Positions 1 through 13,106 are shown, counted from the stretch's first letter. The stretch is 64,000 nt of DNA from Torreya grandis (GCA_037957365.1 JARHVA010003169.1:1-64000), one strand, 5' to 3'. The notes: generated by a model not told the origin, from the sequence alone. A program made the numbers and translations.

Positions 1-400
1 AGGCATGGTTTTACTTTCTTCCAGTAAAAAAGCATTAGAAACATGTTTAAAAAGTAACTTATTCTTCATTTATATTCTAAAAATTATAAACATTATTTCA
101 TAGTGACACATTATTCATTCAAGTAACCTATTCTTTATTTATATTCTAAAAATATAAACATGTTAGCATAGTAACACATTATTCATTGTAACTTATATCT
201 ATCTTGATATAAAGATAATTGGTGCTAAATTTTAAAGGAACATAAAGATGATGACAAATAGTTTAAGTTATAAATTAGGTGTTATTTTTAACTTCCTACT
301 AATTTTATTTCTCAATAGATAATTATTCTTTTTATAAAATTTTGAAAAACATATCACTTTTTAAAAGTGATAAGTCAAAAAGGAATATGTGATTACTAAA
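1..400 (+). mobile_element. LINE-derived unit 0, distal end
   Basis: This stretch matches 6985-7314 and 16200-16510 along its length. Shared landmarks are the 'acatgtttaaaaagtaac' block, the 'tatcttgatataaag' block and the closing 'gtcaaaaaggaatatg'. In the other copies this sequence directly follows the LINE endonuclease remnant, so it is read as the downstream end of a LINE-derived unit whose start lies left of the window. An internal repeat of about 65 bases (near 50-115 and 115-185) is unique to this copy. No intact frame is visible. Confidence 0.6.
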
Positions 401-690
401 TATTCCATCAGTGGAACAAAAGAATTTTGAGATAATTTCTCCACTAGGGTTTCATATGTTAACCTTAGGTTTTTTCACTCTTTTCAAGCCTATTTGAATA
501 ATATTATTGTGGGATATTTTATACTTTATCATATATAAATTAAACACTAAAACTACCCTTTAGGTGGGTAAGTTATTTATAAATGGTTCTCAACTAGCCT
601 ATCATAAATATTGTTGTATACTATGAGGAGAATGAAACCAAATCCAGCCTAAATTTTTTTCTTAAATTATACCATGAGGTAATGACTCTA
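401..690 (+). mobile_element. LINE-derived unit 1, proximal end
   Basis: The 'ttccatcagtggaacaaaag' block starts a segment that aligns with 14323-14600 and, more weakly, with 16530-16810. It continues through 'ggtttcatatgtt', 'ctttaggtgggtaagttattta' and 'tgaggagaatga'. It follows unit 0 without a gap, which makes the units head to tail. Similarity to the other units stops near 690, where a long unrelated stretch begins. It is read as sequence upstream of LINE ORF1 and has no usable frame. Confidence 0.55.
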
Positions 691-3600
691 TTAATATTCC
701 TTAGTGGGTGATACCTACATATCCACTACTTGGAAAAGGGTCTCAAATTGATGTAGTTCTCTATTAATGTGTTGGTTGTGTGTGAAAAATGGTTTGATGT
801 GTGGAAAGAAATTACAATGGTGACCTAGCTTGTAACCTGAGAAATATTACTCATGGTATGCTCCTTCTAAAATTTATACTTGTATATGGGTTGTCCTTAT
901 GATTGATATTGAAATAGGAAATAATATGGAAGCTTTGTTCACTTAAATTTTTGATTGAACACTTTTGGTAAGTTGCCTTGTGAGTGATATAAAATTGCTT
1001 GGTCTATGATAGGTATCTATGAATGAGGATTGATCATGCACATATACCAATCCCTTATGGAAATATATTGTATTGAATAAATTATTCCAACCATAGGTAC
1101 ACATTATAATTTATATTTTTTATTAATTTAAGGCACTAGACATTTGTGTTAGCATAGGACACTTATATGTTTGTAGGCGTCTGATTGGGATACAAGTGTC
1201 CAAGAAGTTAGAAAATAAATATAGGTCCAAAACTTTTATAAGATGATACTAATAATGTTAATATCATTTTTAGAATTATATAAGGATTGTGTCATTACAA
1301 TCACATTGGTTGGAATAAAAGATATAAGCAATTTGGCATAGAGAGATAGTGTATATGAGCCTTTCAATAGCATGAGGTCTAAGAAATAATAGGTAAAACC
1401 ATGATAGGTATTTACCAAGTGTATAAGAATGATGTGATATAAAATTCATATTTAGTTTATACATCTACAACATAATTATGTGTGATTGATAGATAGATGG
1501 ATACCATATACTTAGATTGATCCTACATATATTCAAATGGAACTGTGACTGTAACTAATTAGGGTCATGATCATAAAAATGGGACATGATCATTTGTTAC
1601 TACTATCTTCTACTATTTTATTTAATCCTTAACATAAAATATGTAAAATTAGGGAATAAACACATATTTCTATTTAAAACACACGTGTATGAAATTTTTA
1701 TCTTTAGATGCATGTAGATGACATACAAATGACTTACCCAAAGTTAAAACTCTAATAGGGATTTTAATAGCTAAATTTTTGAAAAGAGAAAAGGGAGAGC
1801 GTAATTGTTTTATTTTATCTGAATCACTCCATGATGATTGAAATTTGATTAGGTATCTAATACTTTGAATAAGGAAATCAAGCCCACATAGTTCTTCCAC
1901 TTAAAGTGCTTTGAGTGATTGTGTTATTTATGTTACATTTATGCATCTAGAGATGGTTTGAATACTTGATAATTATTTTCTTTGAATTATATAATATAAC
2001 CTATTGTCTTGCCTAAGGACTACTTCAAATCATTAGAATCAAATATGGAAATAATAGGGAAACTTTTCTTAGTGTCAAATAGTGTAAAAATGCCTCAATA
2101 TTAAAATTTCCAAGTGATAAAATGTGTGACTTAGATGTGTCTTAATATCAATCCAAAAGGAGAAAATCTCATGATACCCATCCTAAAAATGCATACCAAA
2201 CTATAATGGAGGATAAAATTTTGAAAAGTATATGTTACTAAGGTGAAGGACAGGATCAAACAATATGGGTCAAGATTGAATGCCACTATTGACCCATGTT
2301 GGTTGCTATTGTCCTAAAGGGTAACTTATGAAATTTAAGATCTAGGATGTACACACAGATGCTTATAGAGGTTTTAAGAAATTAAGAAAAAAATTTAAGG
2401 TGTGAGATAATAACTTATAAATGGAAAGGTATGTATGTGTACTTAAGGAAGGGAAAGGTGGTAAAATAGATCCAAATTAAGTGTTCAAGTAAATTAGAAT
2501 AAAAGTGGGCCAAAACTATCATTATTAATCATTTATGACCAAATTTGAGTAACTGAAAAACCCTAAGGACCATGTTCCCACCTTGGCATTATTATTTCTT
2601 TAATAGTTCTCATATGATTTAATTTAGTGGCATTTGGCACATTCAAACACAAATTTGACCAAGTATAGAACACATATTATAAGTTTTAGGGTACATGGGT
2701 ATATGGTTTTATTATTAACTCAACCTAAGTTAGAAACTTAACTAAATGGTTAGGGTTTGGGATAAGGTAAATATTATTTTGAAAATTTGAAGCCATCATT
2801 GTTGAACATGGTCGACGTGGTTGGGGTGAAGCCCTACCAAATGTTTGAGCCACTTAAGCATGCATTAAGTGAATAACTTGAATGTGGCATAATTATGGCA
2901 TGGTATTGGTTGAAGAAAATGTACAGGGAAATATTTTTTACATAGTTAATTTTTATGCTTTGATTTGATTTAGGTTGCATTTATTATTTTACCCATTTAA
3001 ACTTCCATTTTTTCATTCATTCACATTGTGGGTTTTTATTGTAAACTTGTAATTCAGCGTTTGTATATTAAAAAATAGTATTTAACTTATGTATTTGAAC
3101 TATGATGTTATTCCATGAATGGTGGTATAAGTGAATGTCCATGTGAATATTTGGTCCTATAATCATGTTGAAAAAGAAGATGGTTAGTTATAGACTATGG
3201 GGAATTTTTTTGGATGAGATTGGGAGGTCATGGAAGAAAGAGAGAGAAAAATAAAAAGACTGTGTGGGACAAAGGGGCACCTATGACCACTCAAATCCAT
3301 TTTTTTTCTTTGGTTTATGAAATTCCATTCATTTTAAACTCATTTTGGGTTTTTAATGTTTAATGTAAATATTTTATAATAGTTAGTATGCATGGTTTGG
3401 ATGTTTAAGTTGCACATAGAGGCAATTTAGAAAATGATATTATTGAAAAATGGGTTTATATATCTCATTTATGCATTATTTAATAAATAATATCTTGGGG
3501 TGGTTAGTATTTTCATTTGAATTTTAGTTATTGCATGATGTACAAAATATATTTTTACCTTTATCTATATGTGTATTAGAAATGGTTAACCTTATGTTTT

Positions 3601-6465
3601 AGATTTGTAACTTTACTTTTTTTCCTTCCTATAAGAAGTATGTAGAAAGATGAAATGAAACAAACCTTTAATTATTGTAAGAGATATATGCATTAAAAAG
3701 ATAATGAATATAGTTAAATTTATAATACATTCCTTCCCTACCTTTTGAAAAAGTTGGGAAATGAGTAGAAGGAGTGTATGATGCAAATTTGGATTTCCCA
3801 TGGGAATAGAATGCATATAGTGATAGAGGTAGGAATATTTTCATTTAGTATTTCCCACCTCATTTTATTTTGGAATTGTTGAGACTATTAAATAAATTAT
3901 TGATATAATTAGTTAAACTAAAACCTTAAATAATTTCCTATGTGGTGGTTAAGATAATCTATATGTGCAAAAAGGAGGTTGAATTATTTAATTTAGGTGG
4001 GTAGGTGTATTGTTATCTTGTTCAACCTTCTCCCCTCCCTTATTTTATTTATTTTACTTAGTTTCTTAAGTCAAGTTGAGTGTTCTTAAAATTTACAACT
4101 ACATAATGAATGGTTTGGTATATTCTTAGAGATGTATTCATTTGTACGGATACACAATTGGTCATTTTACACTAATTAAATATGGAAGGCAATTTACAGC
4201 TTAATTCTAAAATAGAATTTTTTTATTAATCTTGAATTTTTTTAGAAGACATGGATATATAGACACTTAGATCATTAAATCTTATACATTGGAATTATTA
4301 CAATAATAAATATGAATTGAAAATTATCTAAAATCATGGAAAGACTAGAAGGACTCATACTTTGCATTACAGGTCAAGCATTCACAAAAATTGACAAAAA
4401 TATGTCAAGTGCTCACATGAGTGAAATATTGACATTTCCTCATCAAGGTTAACAATGTGCTTGATGAAAAAGGGCATGAGACACAACATCTTGTTTCATT
4501 TAAATTTTACCATTTCACATAACTACATCATGCCATAATCCCATGTCATAATGGGTATGTATAGAAGCCCATCCAATAGGTGTTGGATTAAAAATACTAT
4601 TTGAGGGGCATCTTCATTTCACATAAGTTTGAAAATACTTAGTTTAATTTTACTTATAAATGACTTTATTGATTGTACTTGAATGGGTGATAATGATAGT
4701 GTAAGATTTATTTAATAAATTCAATTAACAACCTTGGAAACATTATTTATATTGATATTGGAATTTTTATATAAATACATTTAATTACTAAGTAATGATG
4801 AGTCATATTTAATTGGTAGGAATTTAGTTGTTCTATGTAAGCAAAATTAAGTTTCTATATTATTGAGATTCATGATAATTTGAAATATTCTCTTTTGGGT
4901 AATGAAATGATTATTATATGAATGAGTCAAAGTGACATTTTGTTGATAAGTACTACATTTATAATTGATGATTCAGTCAATTATGGGATTAAAAGATATT
5001 TATTACAAATATGTTTTTATAAATTTAAAAAATATATAATAAAGGTAGTTTAGACTTGTAAGTCTACCTTGAATGCATAGATGTTAAGTGGATACTTAGT
5101 AGTCTTGATTGCATTTAATGGATTATTGGAGTAATGTTCACTTCTATATTTCAATCAATTTTAGTATGTTGATTGGAAAGAGGTAATATAATGAAGTATA
5201 TTTACTATGATGAGAATTCCTTTCTCACAATATTGTGTTGATATAAATCATTCATTAAATTTTGAAAAAGAATAAACATGATGTTGTTTTCACAAGAATG
5301 TACTTATTTAGAGGAATTTGAATGAAAATAGACTTAAATGAATCCTTGAGAGAATCAATGCAATAAAAATGTAACATGTTGAGTAATTTATTGTAGAAGT
5401 CCTTAATAATAGGCTTTAACTTTTAGGTTTGCCTACTAATATGAATGAAAAGGGGTTCAATTCCATTAATAATTTGAATTAGATATAAATAATAATGTGG
5501 TTAATTTAATAATGAAGTGGAGTCAAATGTATGTTTTTTTTAATGAATTGAATCAAAATTAACCTAATCTCTTAAGTATAAAATTAAAAGTCATTGGTGG
5601 GTACAAACAAGACCCTTTAAATCTAACAAATAAATGATATACTAAGTGATAATTGAATATGAACTTATATAAATTTCTAATAAGGAAAAGGCCTCTAAAA
5701 ATATTAATAAATAATTTAAATTGAAGTTTTAATAAGAAGGTAAAAAAGAGGCACAATGGAATCCTTTGCCTTTAGACTTATGGGATCGATGTTGTGAACA
5801 CAAACTTAACAATGATAATACAAAATCAGAATAAAATAATAAAGATTTTAATATGATTTTTTCTTTGGATTTTTTTATTGAATTAAGATAAGAGTATCAA
5901 GATTGGTTTATTTAAATGACTACCCCAAATGATGTATTCATGTATAAACATATGCAATGGTTAAGGTAAGAGTTAAATGAGGGCAGGGATAATTTACTTC
6001 ATGAAACCCTAATGAAGTTAAGTTATGTCAATTACTAATGAATTGAATACATAAAATATTTCTTTAATCCCATATTATGAGGTGTTAAATCATAGACCTT
6101 AGTGAATTAAAAAGGAACCAGATAATGGTCGCAAACAAATGAAAATATCAATCAATCCTAGAAATAATGTTATTGGCATGAGTCAATTGAGGGAATAAAA
6201 TGAATAAAAGGGTCAACTATCCTAGTTAGATGCAAATACTATGATGTTATTCAAATAAAGACTACAAGACTATTTAAAGCAAATATACTACATGTCATTT
6301 GAAATAAAATCTAATGGGTGTTACACGTTTGAAATGTGATCGCTAAACTAGTTATTACATCTAAGAATGAAGGTTTATCTAAACCAAATGTTAATGACAA
6401 CAAGTTGAACTTGAGTAAAAAATGATAATGACTTTTTGTGTATGGGGATGGGAATGAAACCCCAT
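691..6465. other. Unrecognised 5.8-kb stretch, no supported gene
   Basis: This block replaces the ORF1 part that units 2 and 3 carry between their proximal end and the endonuclease. I saw no terminal direct repeat, no retroelement catalytic motif and no long frame on either strand. The longest open frames are below 80 codons and of low complexity. It is AT-rich throughout, with poly-T and poly-A runs. A short perfect-stem hairpin (GAAACCCC / GGGGTTTC) lies at about 6457-6479, close to the right edge. It may be one or more heavily decayed insertions, or sequence lost from the other units. Confidence 0.4.
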
Positions 6466-7314
6466 TTTGGGGGTTTCTACACTTCACATGGAAGACTCCT
6501 CCTTATGAATATTCTCTTGTGAAATGTTTGAGGTCTTGTATAATCCTCACAAATATTCTTAGTGTAATATATTTGTTAGTGAATTGGTGGTTTAGATTTT
6601 GTGTTTTCAAGAGTTAAAGTTGTATTAGTTATTTTGTAGACTTCTCTAAAATGTATTTGGTCAGATGTTATACAATATCCACTTTGCATAAAGGATGGTT
6701 GTGGTGGAGTTAGTAATTTTATTTACCTAAAATTTGATTCATTAATTTTTACATCAAAATAAGACCCATCACATAGGTTATATGTGTCACCCTTAACATT
6801 GATGGCCATTCTTTGGGTCTTATAAATGTCTATGCACCTAATTATGGAGAAAAAAGAGAATAGTTATGGTGATGGTTGGCTAATAATTTACCTTTTAGCA
6901 ACTAGATTAATTGTGGTGACTATAATATGGTTAAGTTCCTCGAGGATAAATATGATGCCCTAATGATATATTGGTGTGTAGGAAAATGTGAATCATGGTT
7001 TTCATTTATTCCAATAAAAAACCTTAGAAACATGTTTAAAAAGTAACTCATTTTTTATTTATATTCTAAAAATTATAAACATGATAGCACAATAACACAT
7101 AATTCATTGTACCTTATATCTATCTTGATATAAAGGTAATTGGTGCTAAATTTCAAAGGAGCATAAAGATGATGACAAATAGTTTAAGTTGTAAAGTGGG
7201 TGGGATTTGTACTTTCCTACTAAAATTTAGTTCTCAATAGACAATTATTATGTTAACATTTTGAAAAACATAATCCTTTTTTAAAAGTGAGATGTCAAAA
7301 AGGAATATGGGATT
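6466..7314 (+). pseudogene. LINE endonuclease remnant, unit 1
   Basis: Plus-strand frames spell a decayed AP-endonuclease of an L1-type plant LINE. Around 6795-6840 the peptide NIDGHSLGLINVYAPNYGE matches the 'NVYAP' block of the family. Around 6880-6960 a second block reads NLPFSN, then CGDYNMVKFLEDKYD, the equivalent of the 'GDFN' catalytic region. Between 6990 and 7314 the frame fades into the downstream sequence shared with units 0 and 2. Upstream (6480-6660) the start of the domain is recognisable only by nucleotide similarity to 15720-15880. Stops and frame changes make it non-functional. No reverse transcriptase follows. Confidence 0.7.
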
Positions 7315-8480
7315 TGATCCAAAGGATCCCCATAAAATGATCAGATAATTCAAATTTTGAAGAAAGAGATGATATATCAATATGTTGAAAGGACAATTTT
7401 TGTAATGTAAAAAAATTACACAAGGAAAAAATTATGGAGATTAAAATTTTAATTGCATCGGTCTTCAACAAGTGAGAAGGTCAAAATAGACCCTATTATT
7501 TACTAGCTCGGGGCCCTTAGCCAAGATCGACTCACTCTTTTATTGAAGGGGGGTCTTTTGTCACTGTATTTTAGTCTCTTTATATTGGAATTAAATATAT
7601 GTTTTTATGGTTATAGATGTGGGATTATCTAGCCAATAATGCCACACTTCCACCCATAATATTTATAAATCATTCTATTTAATTACCACCAATATATTTT
7701 AATATATCCTTTGCCACATATTCCCACATTACCCCATTGTGATAATTCATTATCAACCTAAAGTTGAATGGTTATTATCCATTGTAATAATATTTATTAA
7801 GAGATACATGTGTACATATTCTAAGATATGTGAAGTTTATTTTATCCATGGTTTATTCCAACCACCAAATATCCACTTGGCATTGACTCACATGCAAGTC
7901 CCTCCTTCCACATTGTCCATGTGGCATCATATGGGATCTCTATCCTCAATTGAGATGTCCAATGCAAAACTATTGGAATAGAACCCAAGTTTAGGTAAAA
8001 CAAAAAGAATCATACCTAGACAATGCCAAAAGCATTGAGAAATATAAATAGCAGTGATGAATTTACATAAGGGATGGAAACAAGTGATTATTGGAGACAA
8101 AGAATAATCTAGATTGTATAGGTAGTAAAGGATGTTTGTTGAATTGAGGAAGTCTATTTTGTATGCATAGATAGATTATGTGGTAAAAAAATGCTTATTA
8201 TATCACTTAAAAGAATGTTTTAATTATTCTTATGGGTTTTGATTGATCAAAACACTCATAGAGTGGACCCAGGGATGTAGCCATTTGGTGAAACCCATAA
8301 ATAAATCTTTTTGTGTCATTATTATTATTTTCTATGCTATCTGAATGTTTTTTTTTTCAAAATTAAATTAGTGAATTTTTAAAACTGATTTGGGTTAAAT
8401 TAAGATAAATTAGATTTTATCATTCACTTATAATCTAATCCAAGTATACTATAAAGTTTTATAACTTGGTTTTGGATTAG
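7315..8480 (+). repeat. 5' LTR of chromovirus
   Basis: Starts TGATCCAAAGGATCC and aligns with 13117-14322 through 'tttagtctctttatattggaa', 'ccacatattcccacatta' and 'gatcaaaacactcatagagtgg'. The match to the right copy ends near 8405. The last 75 bases before the primer site have no partner in the right copy. About 105 bases present in the right LTR (13700-13840), including a TATA-like TTTATAAG, are absent here near 7895-7930. Confidence 0.85.
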
Positions 8481-8482
8481 TT

Positions 8483-8494
8483 TGGTATCAAATC
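8483..8494 (+). other. Primer-binding site, tRNA-iMet type
   Basis: TGGTATCAAATC matches the common plant primer site TGGTATCAGAGC at 10 of 12 positions, and both mismatches are G/A or C/T-type changes. It lies where the left LTR should end. Its position suggests the true LTR extends past the last base shared with the right copy. Confidence 0.6.
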
Positions 8495-8689
8495 CAATTA
8501 TCAAGACTGTATAACATTGTTTGGAATTTGTAGTATAGTTTTTTATGTTAACTAGATATAAATCAAGATGTGGTGAAGGATAACTTGCTAGGTTTGATCT
8601 TGTAATTGGTATAAGACATGCAAGCCAGTAGTCAACTATGGGAGTTGATATGTCTGAGGCATAATTCCAGCATGTTTTCCTTAGCATGA

Positions 8690-9600
8690 AAACTATGGTT
8701 GAGGAAATATATGAGGAATGTAGGAAGGAGAAAGCAAAGGAAGATAAAGATGAAAGAGAAGAAATTCTTCTCTCACCTTCCAAGAAGGATCCTTTTTTGT
8801 AAATGGTAAAACTATCCCACACTTGAAATTAGATGTTAAATTTAATTTTCCAAATTATAATGGTGAGCTAAGTGCAGAGAAATTAAATAACTAGGTCAAG
8901 TAGATTGAGATATATTATAGGATTCATAATATTGATAGTGAGGAAGACAAAATTTAGTTGTATACTCTCTGTATGAGTGGCATAACACTCATCTGGTAGG
9001 AGAGTAAGATTCAGGAGGATCTCAAACAACTTGGTAAGGTGATTTCCTCTTAGAATGATTTTTTTCTAAGCTAAGAAAAAAAATATCCTTTGGGTTATAT
9101 GCAACAAACTACTATGGATTGGAAAAATTTAAGACAAAATAAAGGTTAGAGTGTACAATACTATACTCAAGATTTTATAAAAAAAGGCATTAATTTTAGG
9201 CATTCCTCTTTATAGTTTAAAAACATTGTTGAAGTATATTGGAGGTAGCTATTTGAAACATACTATTCTCATGTTTAGTCCTTATAACCTTGATGAAGTC
9301 TATGTGTAAGCTACCTACATGGAATCCATGGGTAAGATGACCAAGGAAGGCTATAGAAAGAAATCTCATAAGCCATTTGAAAGCAAAGATAAAGGTAAAG
9401 GAAAGGGTAAGAGTAAATCTACTTACATTGTTAAGAAAAAATAAGGAAAACCATTTTGTGATCATTGTAAGAAGAGCCATGATGAGTCTAAGTGTTAAAA
9501 ACTCCATCTAGAACTCAAACCAAAGAGGTTATATAATAATAAGGAAAATAAGGCTAATGTTATGGTTCAATAGGGCCTAAGATTAAATTCTGGTGATGAA
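8690..9600 (+). pseudogene. Gag remnant of chromovirus
   Basis: Broken plus-strand frames encode a capsid-like Gag. KFNFPNYNGELSAEKLNN (about 8838-8893) is the typical start of the retrotransposon gag domain, followed by a WVK-like segment in which W has become a stop. A nucleocapsid zinc knuckle lies at 9460-9498 and reads CDHCKKSHDESKC, one residue short of the normal C-x2-C-x4-H-x4-C spacing. Lys-rich sequence (9360-9440) precedes it. At least ten stop codons interrupt the frame, mostly where Q or W is expected. Gag would package the element RNA. Confidence 0.75.
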
Positions 9601-9606
9601 ACAAAG

Positions 9607-10331
9607 GTGACAACCATGGGTCTGCAAGGTTTAACTTCTTCCTCTTCCAACACTAAACCTTATGTTATTTATTCTTCTTATAAAAACAAATATAAGAATG
9701 CTAAAAATAAAAGGTATGGGCTTCTCCACATTAGAGTTATATCTAAACATACTAAAATAGACACTCTTTTTGATAGTGGATCACAAGCTAATCTTATTTA
9801 TGAAGAGGTTGTTCAAAAGTTAGGACTCAAAACTAAACTACATCCAAAACCATATCCTTTGGATGGGTGTGTGATGATGCAAAATTGTAGGTCATAAAAA
9901 CATATACCGTGAGGTTTGTTATTACTTCTAAATTCATTGATTAAGTAGAATTAGATGTGGTTCCTTTGGATAACTATGGAATTGTTTTGGGTAGTCCTTA
10001 CTTATATGATAGAAAGGTAATATTTAATAGAGAAGATAAAAAATATGTGTTTGTAAAAGATGGGATTGAATACAAAGTAAGAGCCCATCATGTTAAAGAC
10101 AATTTGACTCTTGTTTCTATAGGGCAAATGAAAAGACTTGTAAACTCAAGTAAGAATTTTGTTCTCATGATTGTAAAATCCAAGGATGATGAAAAATCCA
10201 AGTCCTTAGAGGATTGTGATACTAAACATAAGTTTGAGATAGAAAGGATTATTTCTAACTACAATGGTGTTTTTCAAGAGACACAAGGTTTACCTCTTAA
10301 GAGGGAAATTCAACATGAGATTCAATTGTAA
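9607..10331 (+). pseudogene. Aspartic protease and protease-RT linker
   Basis: The first open segment (9607-9897) carries the retropepsin active-site block DTLFDSGSQANLIYEE near residues 56-71, with the D-S-G triad intact. A frameshift around 9898-9956 separates it from a second segment (9957-10331) that begins with the C-terminal protease strand (IVLGSPYLYDRKVIF) and runs into the RT N-terminus (FQETQGLPLKREIQHEIQL). The protease would cleave Gag-Pol. Both pieces are long for this element, but the frameshift and a stop at 10329 break the polyprotein. Confidence 0.8.
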
Positions 10332-11130
10332 TAGGATGCCTCTCTTCCTAACATTAGCATGTATAGGTTTTCCATAGGAGAGAAAGAAGAAATAAATGAG
10401 CAAGTGATGGAGTTACTTGAGAAAGGTGTCATTCGGCCAAGTACCTCTCCATGTGGTTCACCTATTATTTTGGTACCAAAAAATGATGGTACATAGAAGA
10501 TGTGCATGGACTTTAGAGCTTTGAATAAAATAACAATTAAAACCCACTACCCTCTTCCTCATATTGATGATTTATTAGATCAATTAAAAAATGCAAAGTA
10601 TTTTACTAAGTTAGATTTGAGAAGTGGTTATCACCATGTAAGAATAAGTAACAGTGATATTTGGAAAACTAATTTTAAAACTAATCAAGGTCTTTTTGAG
10701 TGGCTTGTTATGCCTTTTGGGCTTTGTAATGCACCTATCACATTTATGCAGGTTATGAATGATGTGTTAAGACCATTTTTGGATGATTTTGTAATTGTGT
10801 ACTTAGATGATATTTTAATCTTTAGTAACACATGGGAAGATCATCTTAAACACATCAGGAAAGTTTTAGATACTTTGGAAAAAGAGATTTTTTTTAAATA
10901 TGTCAAAATGTGAATTTGCAAAAACATCTTTGGTTTATTTAGGCTATGTTGTAGGGAATGGTTTACTAAAAATAGACCCTATAAAAGTTTTAGCCATAGT
11001 AAACTGGCCAAGGCATAATAATGCAACAAAAGTTATAAGTTTTCTTCAAGGAGTTCAATTTTGTAGAAAATTTATTGCTAACTTTTCTTACATTGCATCT
11101 CTTTTACATGTTATAACAAGTGTTAAGTAG
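10332..11130 (+). pseudogene. Reverse transcriptase of chromovirus
   Basis: RT domains can be read in order. The 'VIRPSTSPCGSPI' block lies at 10425-10470, MDFRALNKI at 10506, [15 protein letters not shown] at about 10601-10645, [13 protein letters not shown] at 10708 and the catalytic YLDD at 10800-10811. A change within a T run near 10887-10894 shifts the frame, and the RT thumb ([19 protein letters not shown]) continues from 10900 in another frame to 11130. Stops at 10330 and 10496 break the N-terminal part. The catalytic Asp residues are retained, so this is the best preserved part of the element. It would copy the element RNA into DNA. Confidence 0.9.
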
Positions 11131-11570
11131 GTATTTATATGAGGAGTAAATCATGAAAAATATGTCAATACTATAAAACAAAAGATAAGTACAACCCTAA
11201 TTTTTGCACTTCCTAATTTATGAAAATCTTTTGAGATAGAAACTAATGCTAGTGGATATGCAATGGGGGCAGTGTTGTTGTAGAACTATAAATCGGTGTG
11301 TTTTCATTCAAAAACCTTTACAACTGTGATAAAAATTTATCTTGCTTATGATAAAGATATGTATGCTTTGGTGTAGAGTGTGAAAAAGTGGAAACACTAT
11401 TTGATGGGCACAGTGACAATCATCCATATGGATCATCAACCTTTGTAGTATCTTCAATCACAATTCAAGCTACAAAAATCATGAAACTTTTGATGGATGG
11501 GATTTTTGTAGCAATTCCATCTTGTTATAAGGTATAAAAGGGAACACATAATAAGGTTGTTGATATTATT
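11131..11570 (+). pseudogene. RNase H of chromovirus
   Basis: Continues directly from RT. The first block reads EIETNASGYAMGAVL at about 11236-11280, where the expected catalytic Asp of 'TDAS' is Asn. Next come AYDKDMYALV (about 11344-11373), KKWKHYLMG (11382-11410) and HMDHQPL near 11427-11450. Several stops replace Q or W (for example near 11281 and 11446). The domain would remove RNA from the RNA-DNA hybrid, but the lost Asp and the stops make it inactive. Confidence 0.8.
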
Positions 11571-12900
11571 TTTAGACCTCCTAATATAGCATCTACTATT
11601 TTACAACATAGTCCTTTTGTTAATGAAATCTATAAAGAACAATATGATAGAGATGTTGAGTTTAGGGATATCTATGAAGATTTGATAAATAGTAAATCAA
11701 TAGAATCATTTGAATATCATGTACATAGTGGAATGTTATATCATCTTGGGAAAATATGTATTCCATAGGATGAGAGAGTTCATATGATTAGAGAAGCTTA
11801 CACTTTCTCTTATTTCAAGTCATTTTGACATTGGTAAGACAATTACATAGTTATAAAGATATTGTTATTGGCCTCATATGATTATAAATGTATCTAAGTA
11901 TTTCAAAGGTTGTATTATTTTTATTACAAGTAAACCTAGTAATTGGAAGTTAGGATTGTATACACCTCTTCATGTTCCTAACCATCCTTGGGAAATTATT
12001 TCTATGGATTTTGTAGGAGGTTTACCTATGTCATGAAGAAAACATGATTATTTGTCTATGGTTGTGGATAGGTTTATCAAAATGCATATTTTGGTCCCTT
12101 GTATGAAATAGGTTATAGGCGAGGATACTACACATTTATTCTTCAAAAATGTTTGGATCTATTTTGGGTAACCCATTTCTATTGTATCTGATCATGAATC
12201 TTGATTTGTCAGTGAGTTCTGGTCAGCTTTATGGGACTTGATGGATACTAAGCTAAAGAAAATCATAGCATTTCACCCAAAAATTGATGGGAAAACATAA
12301 GTAGTCAACCAAACGGTGGTACATCTACTCAAGGGGTATTATGGTAAACATCCTAAATTATGGGATGAACATTTATATTATGTGTGACATTATTATAATT
12401 ATGATTTACATTCTTCTAATTTAAAGTCTCCTTTTGAGACTTGTTTTAGTTATTTGCCTAAGTCTCTTTAGACTTCTCTTTTGGAAAATAATTTAACTCA
12501 ATGGTGGATGGAAATAGTGATGTTGAGAAGGCTAAAATGTTCATTCAGAAAATTTAGATGATTTAGAAAGTTGTTCAAGAGTAGTTGGAGAAGAGCCAAG
12601 CTAAATATAAGGCTAAGCACAATAAACACCAAGTTGATCATCAATTCAAAGTTGATGATCAATTTTAGATTCACATTAGCAAGGAAAGACTGAAAGGTGA
12701 AGGTATAAAATTAAAACCAATTAGGAATGGTCCATTTCGGATTTTGGAAAAGATTGGTTCAAATGCTTTTTGATTGGATTTGCCTTCTTATATGCAAATT
12801 TATTCAGTGGTTAATGTGGAAAACTTGAAATTGTATGAACCTCCCATGATCATGGATCAAGATGAGGTTATTCAAGTTCCTAATGTTGATGATTTTTCTC
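11571..12900 (+). pseudogene. Integrase of chromovirus
   Basis: The zinc-binding N-terminus is hard to follow (about 11700-11930). The core starts at PWEIISMDFVGGLPMS (about 11985-12035) with its first catalytic Asp, and the second Asp is in IVSDHES (about 12181-12205). The third acidic position, after the 'FHPKIDGKT' block, is occupied by a TAA stop at 12298-12300. The C-terminal part has a GPFRILEKIGSNAF motif near 12730-12772, as in chromoviral integrases, followed by an open segment from 12774. It would insert the DNA copy into the genome. Confidence 0.85.
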
Positions 12901-13075
12901 CTAAATCTCTTTATGAGTTGCATGAAGATGTTATTATTGACAATAAAACTAGGATTGCATGAAGAGGTATTGTTAAATATCTTCATGTTGGTTTGAAACG
13001 AATGCATCCAAATAAGGAAAAATGGATGGAAATCAGAAAGGTGATGGAAAAATACTCTCACTTGGTTGATAATTA
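12901..13075 (+). pseudogene. Chromodomain-like C-terminus of integrase
   Basis: After the GPF-type motif the frame reads LHEDVIIDNKTRIA, a stop, then RGIVKYLHVGLKRMHPNKEK and WMEI. This has the layout of a plant chromoviral chromodomain: a hydrophobic-D start, a yLV-W-KG-like middle and a final tWE-like block. The aromatic positions are partly altered. In the family this tail directs integration toward chromatin marks. Its presence supports assignment to chromoviruses. Confidence 0.65.
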
Positions 13076-13106
13076 AGGTAAAATTTGGAGGTCCAAAAGC
13101 TCTCAA

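Noticed and set aside
6457..6479. GAAACCCC/GGGGTTTC hairpin as a terminator
   Set aside because: A bacterial-type terminator makes no sense in this plant context, and no gene ends there.
8424..8822. 132-codon minus-strand frame over the chromovirus leader and gag start
   Set aside because: Gag similarity is on the plus strand. The minus frame has no recognisable domain.
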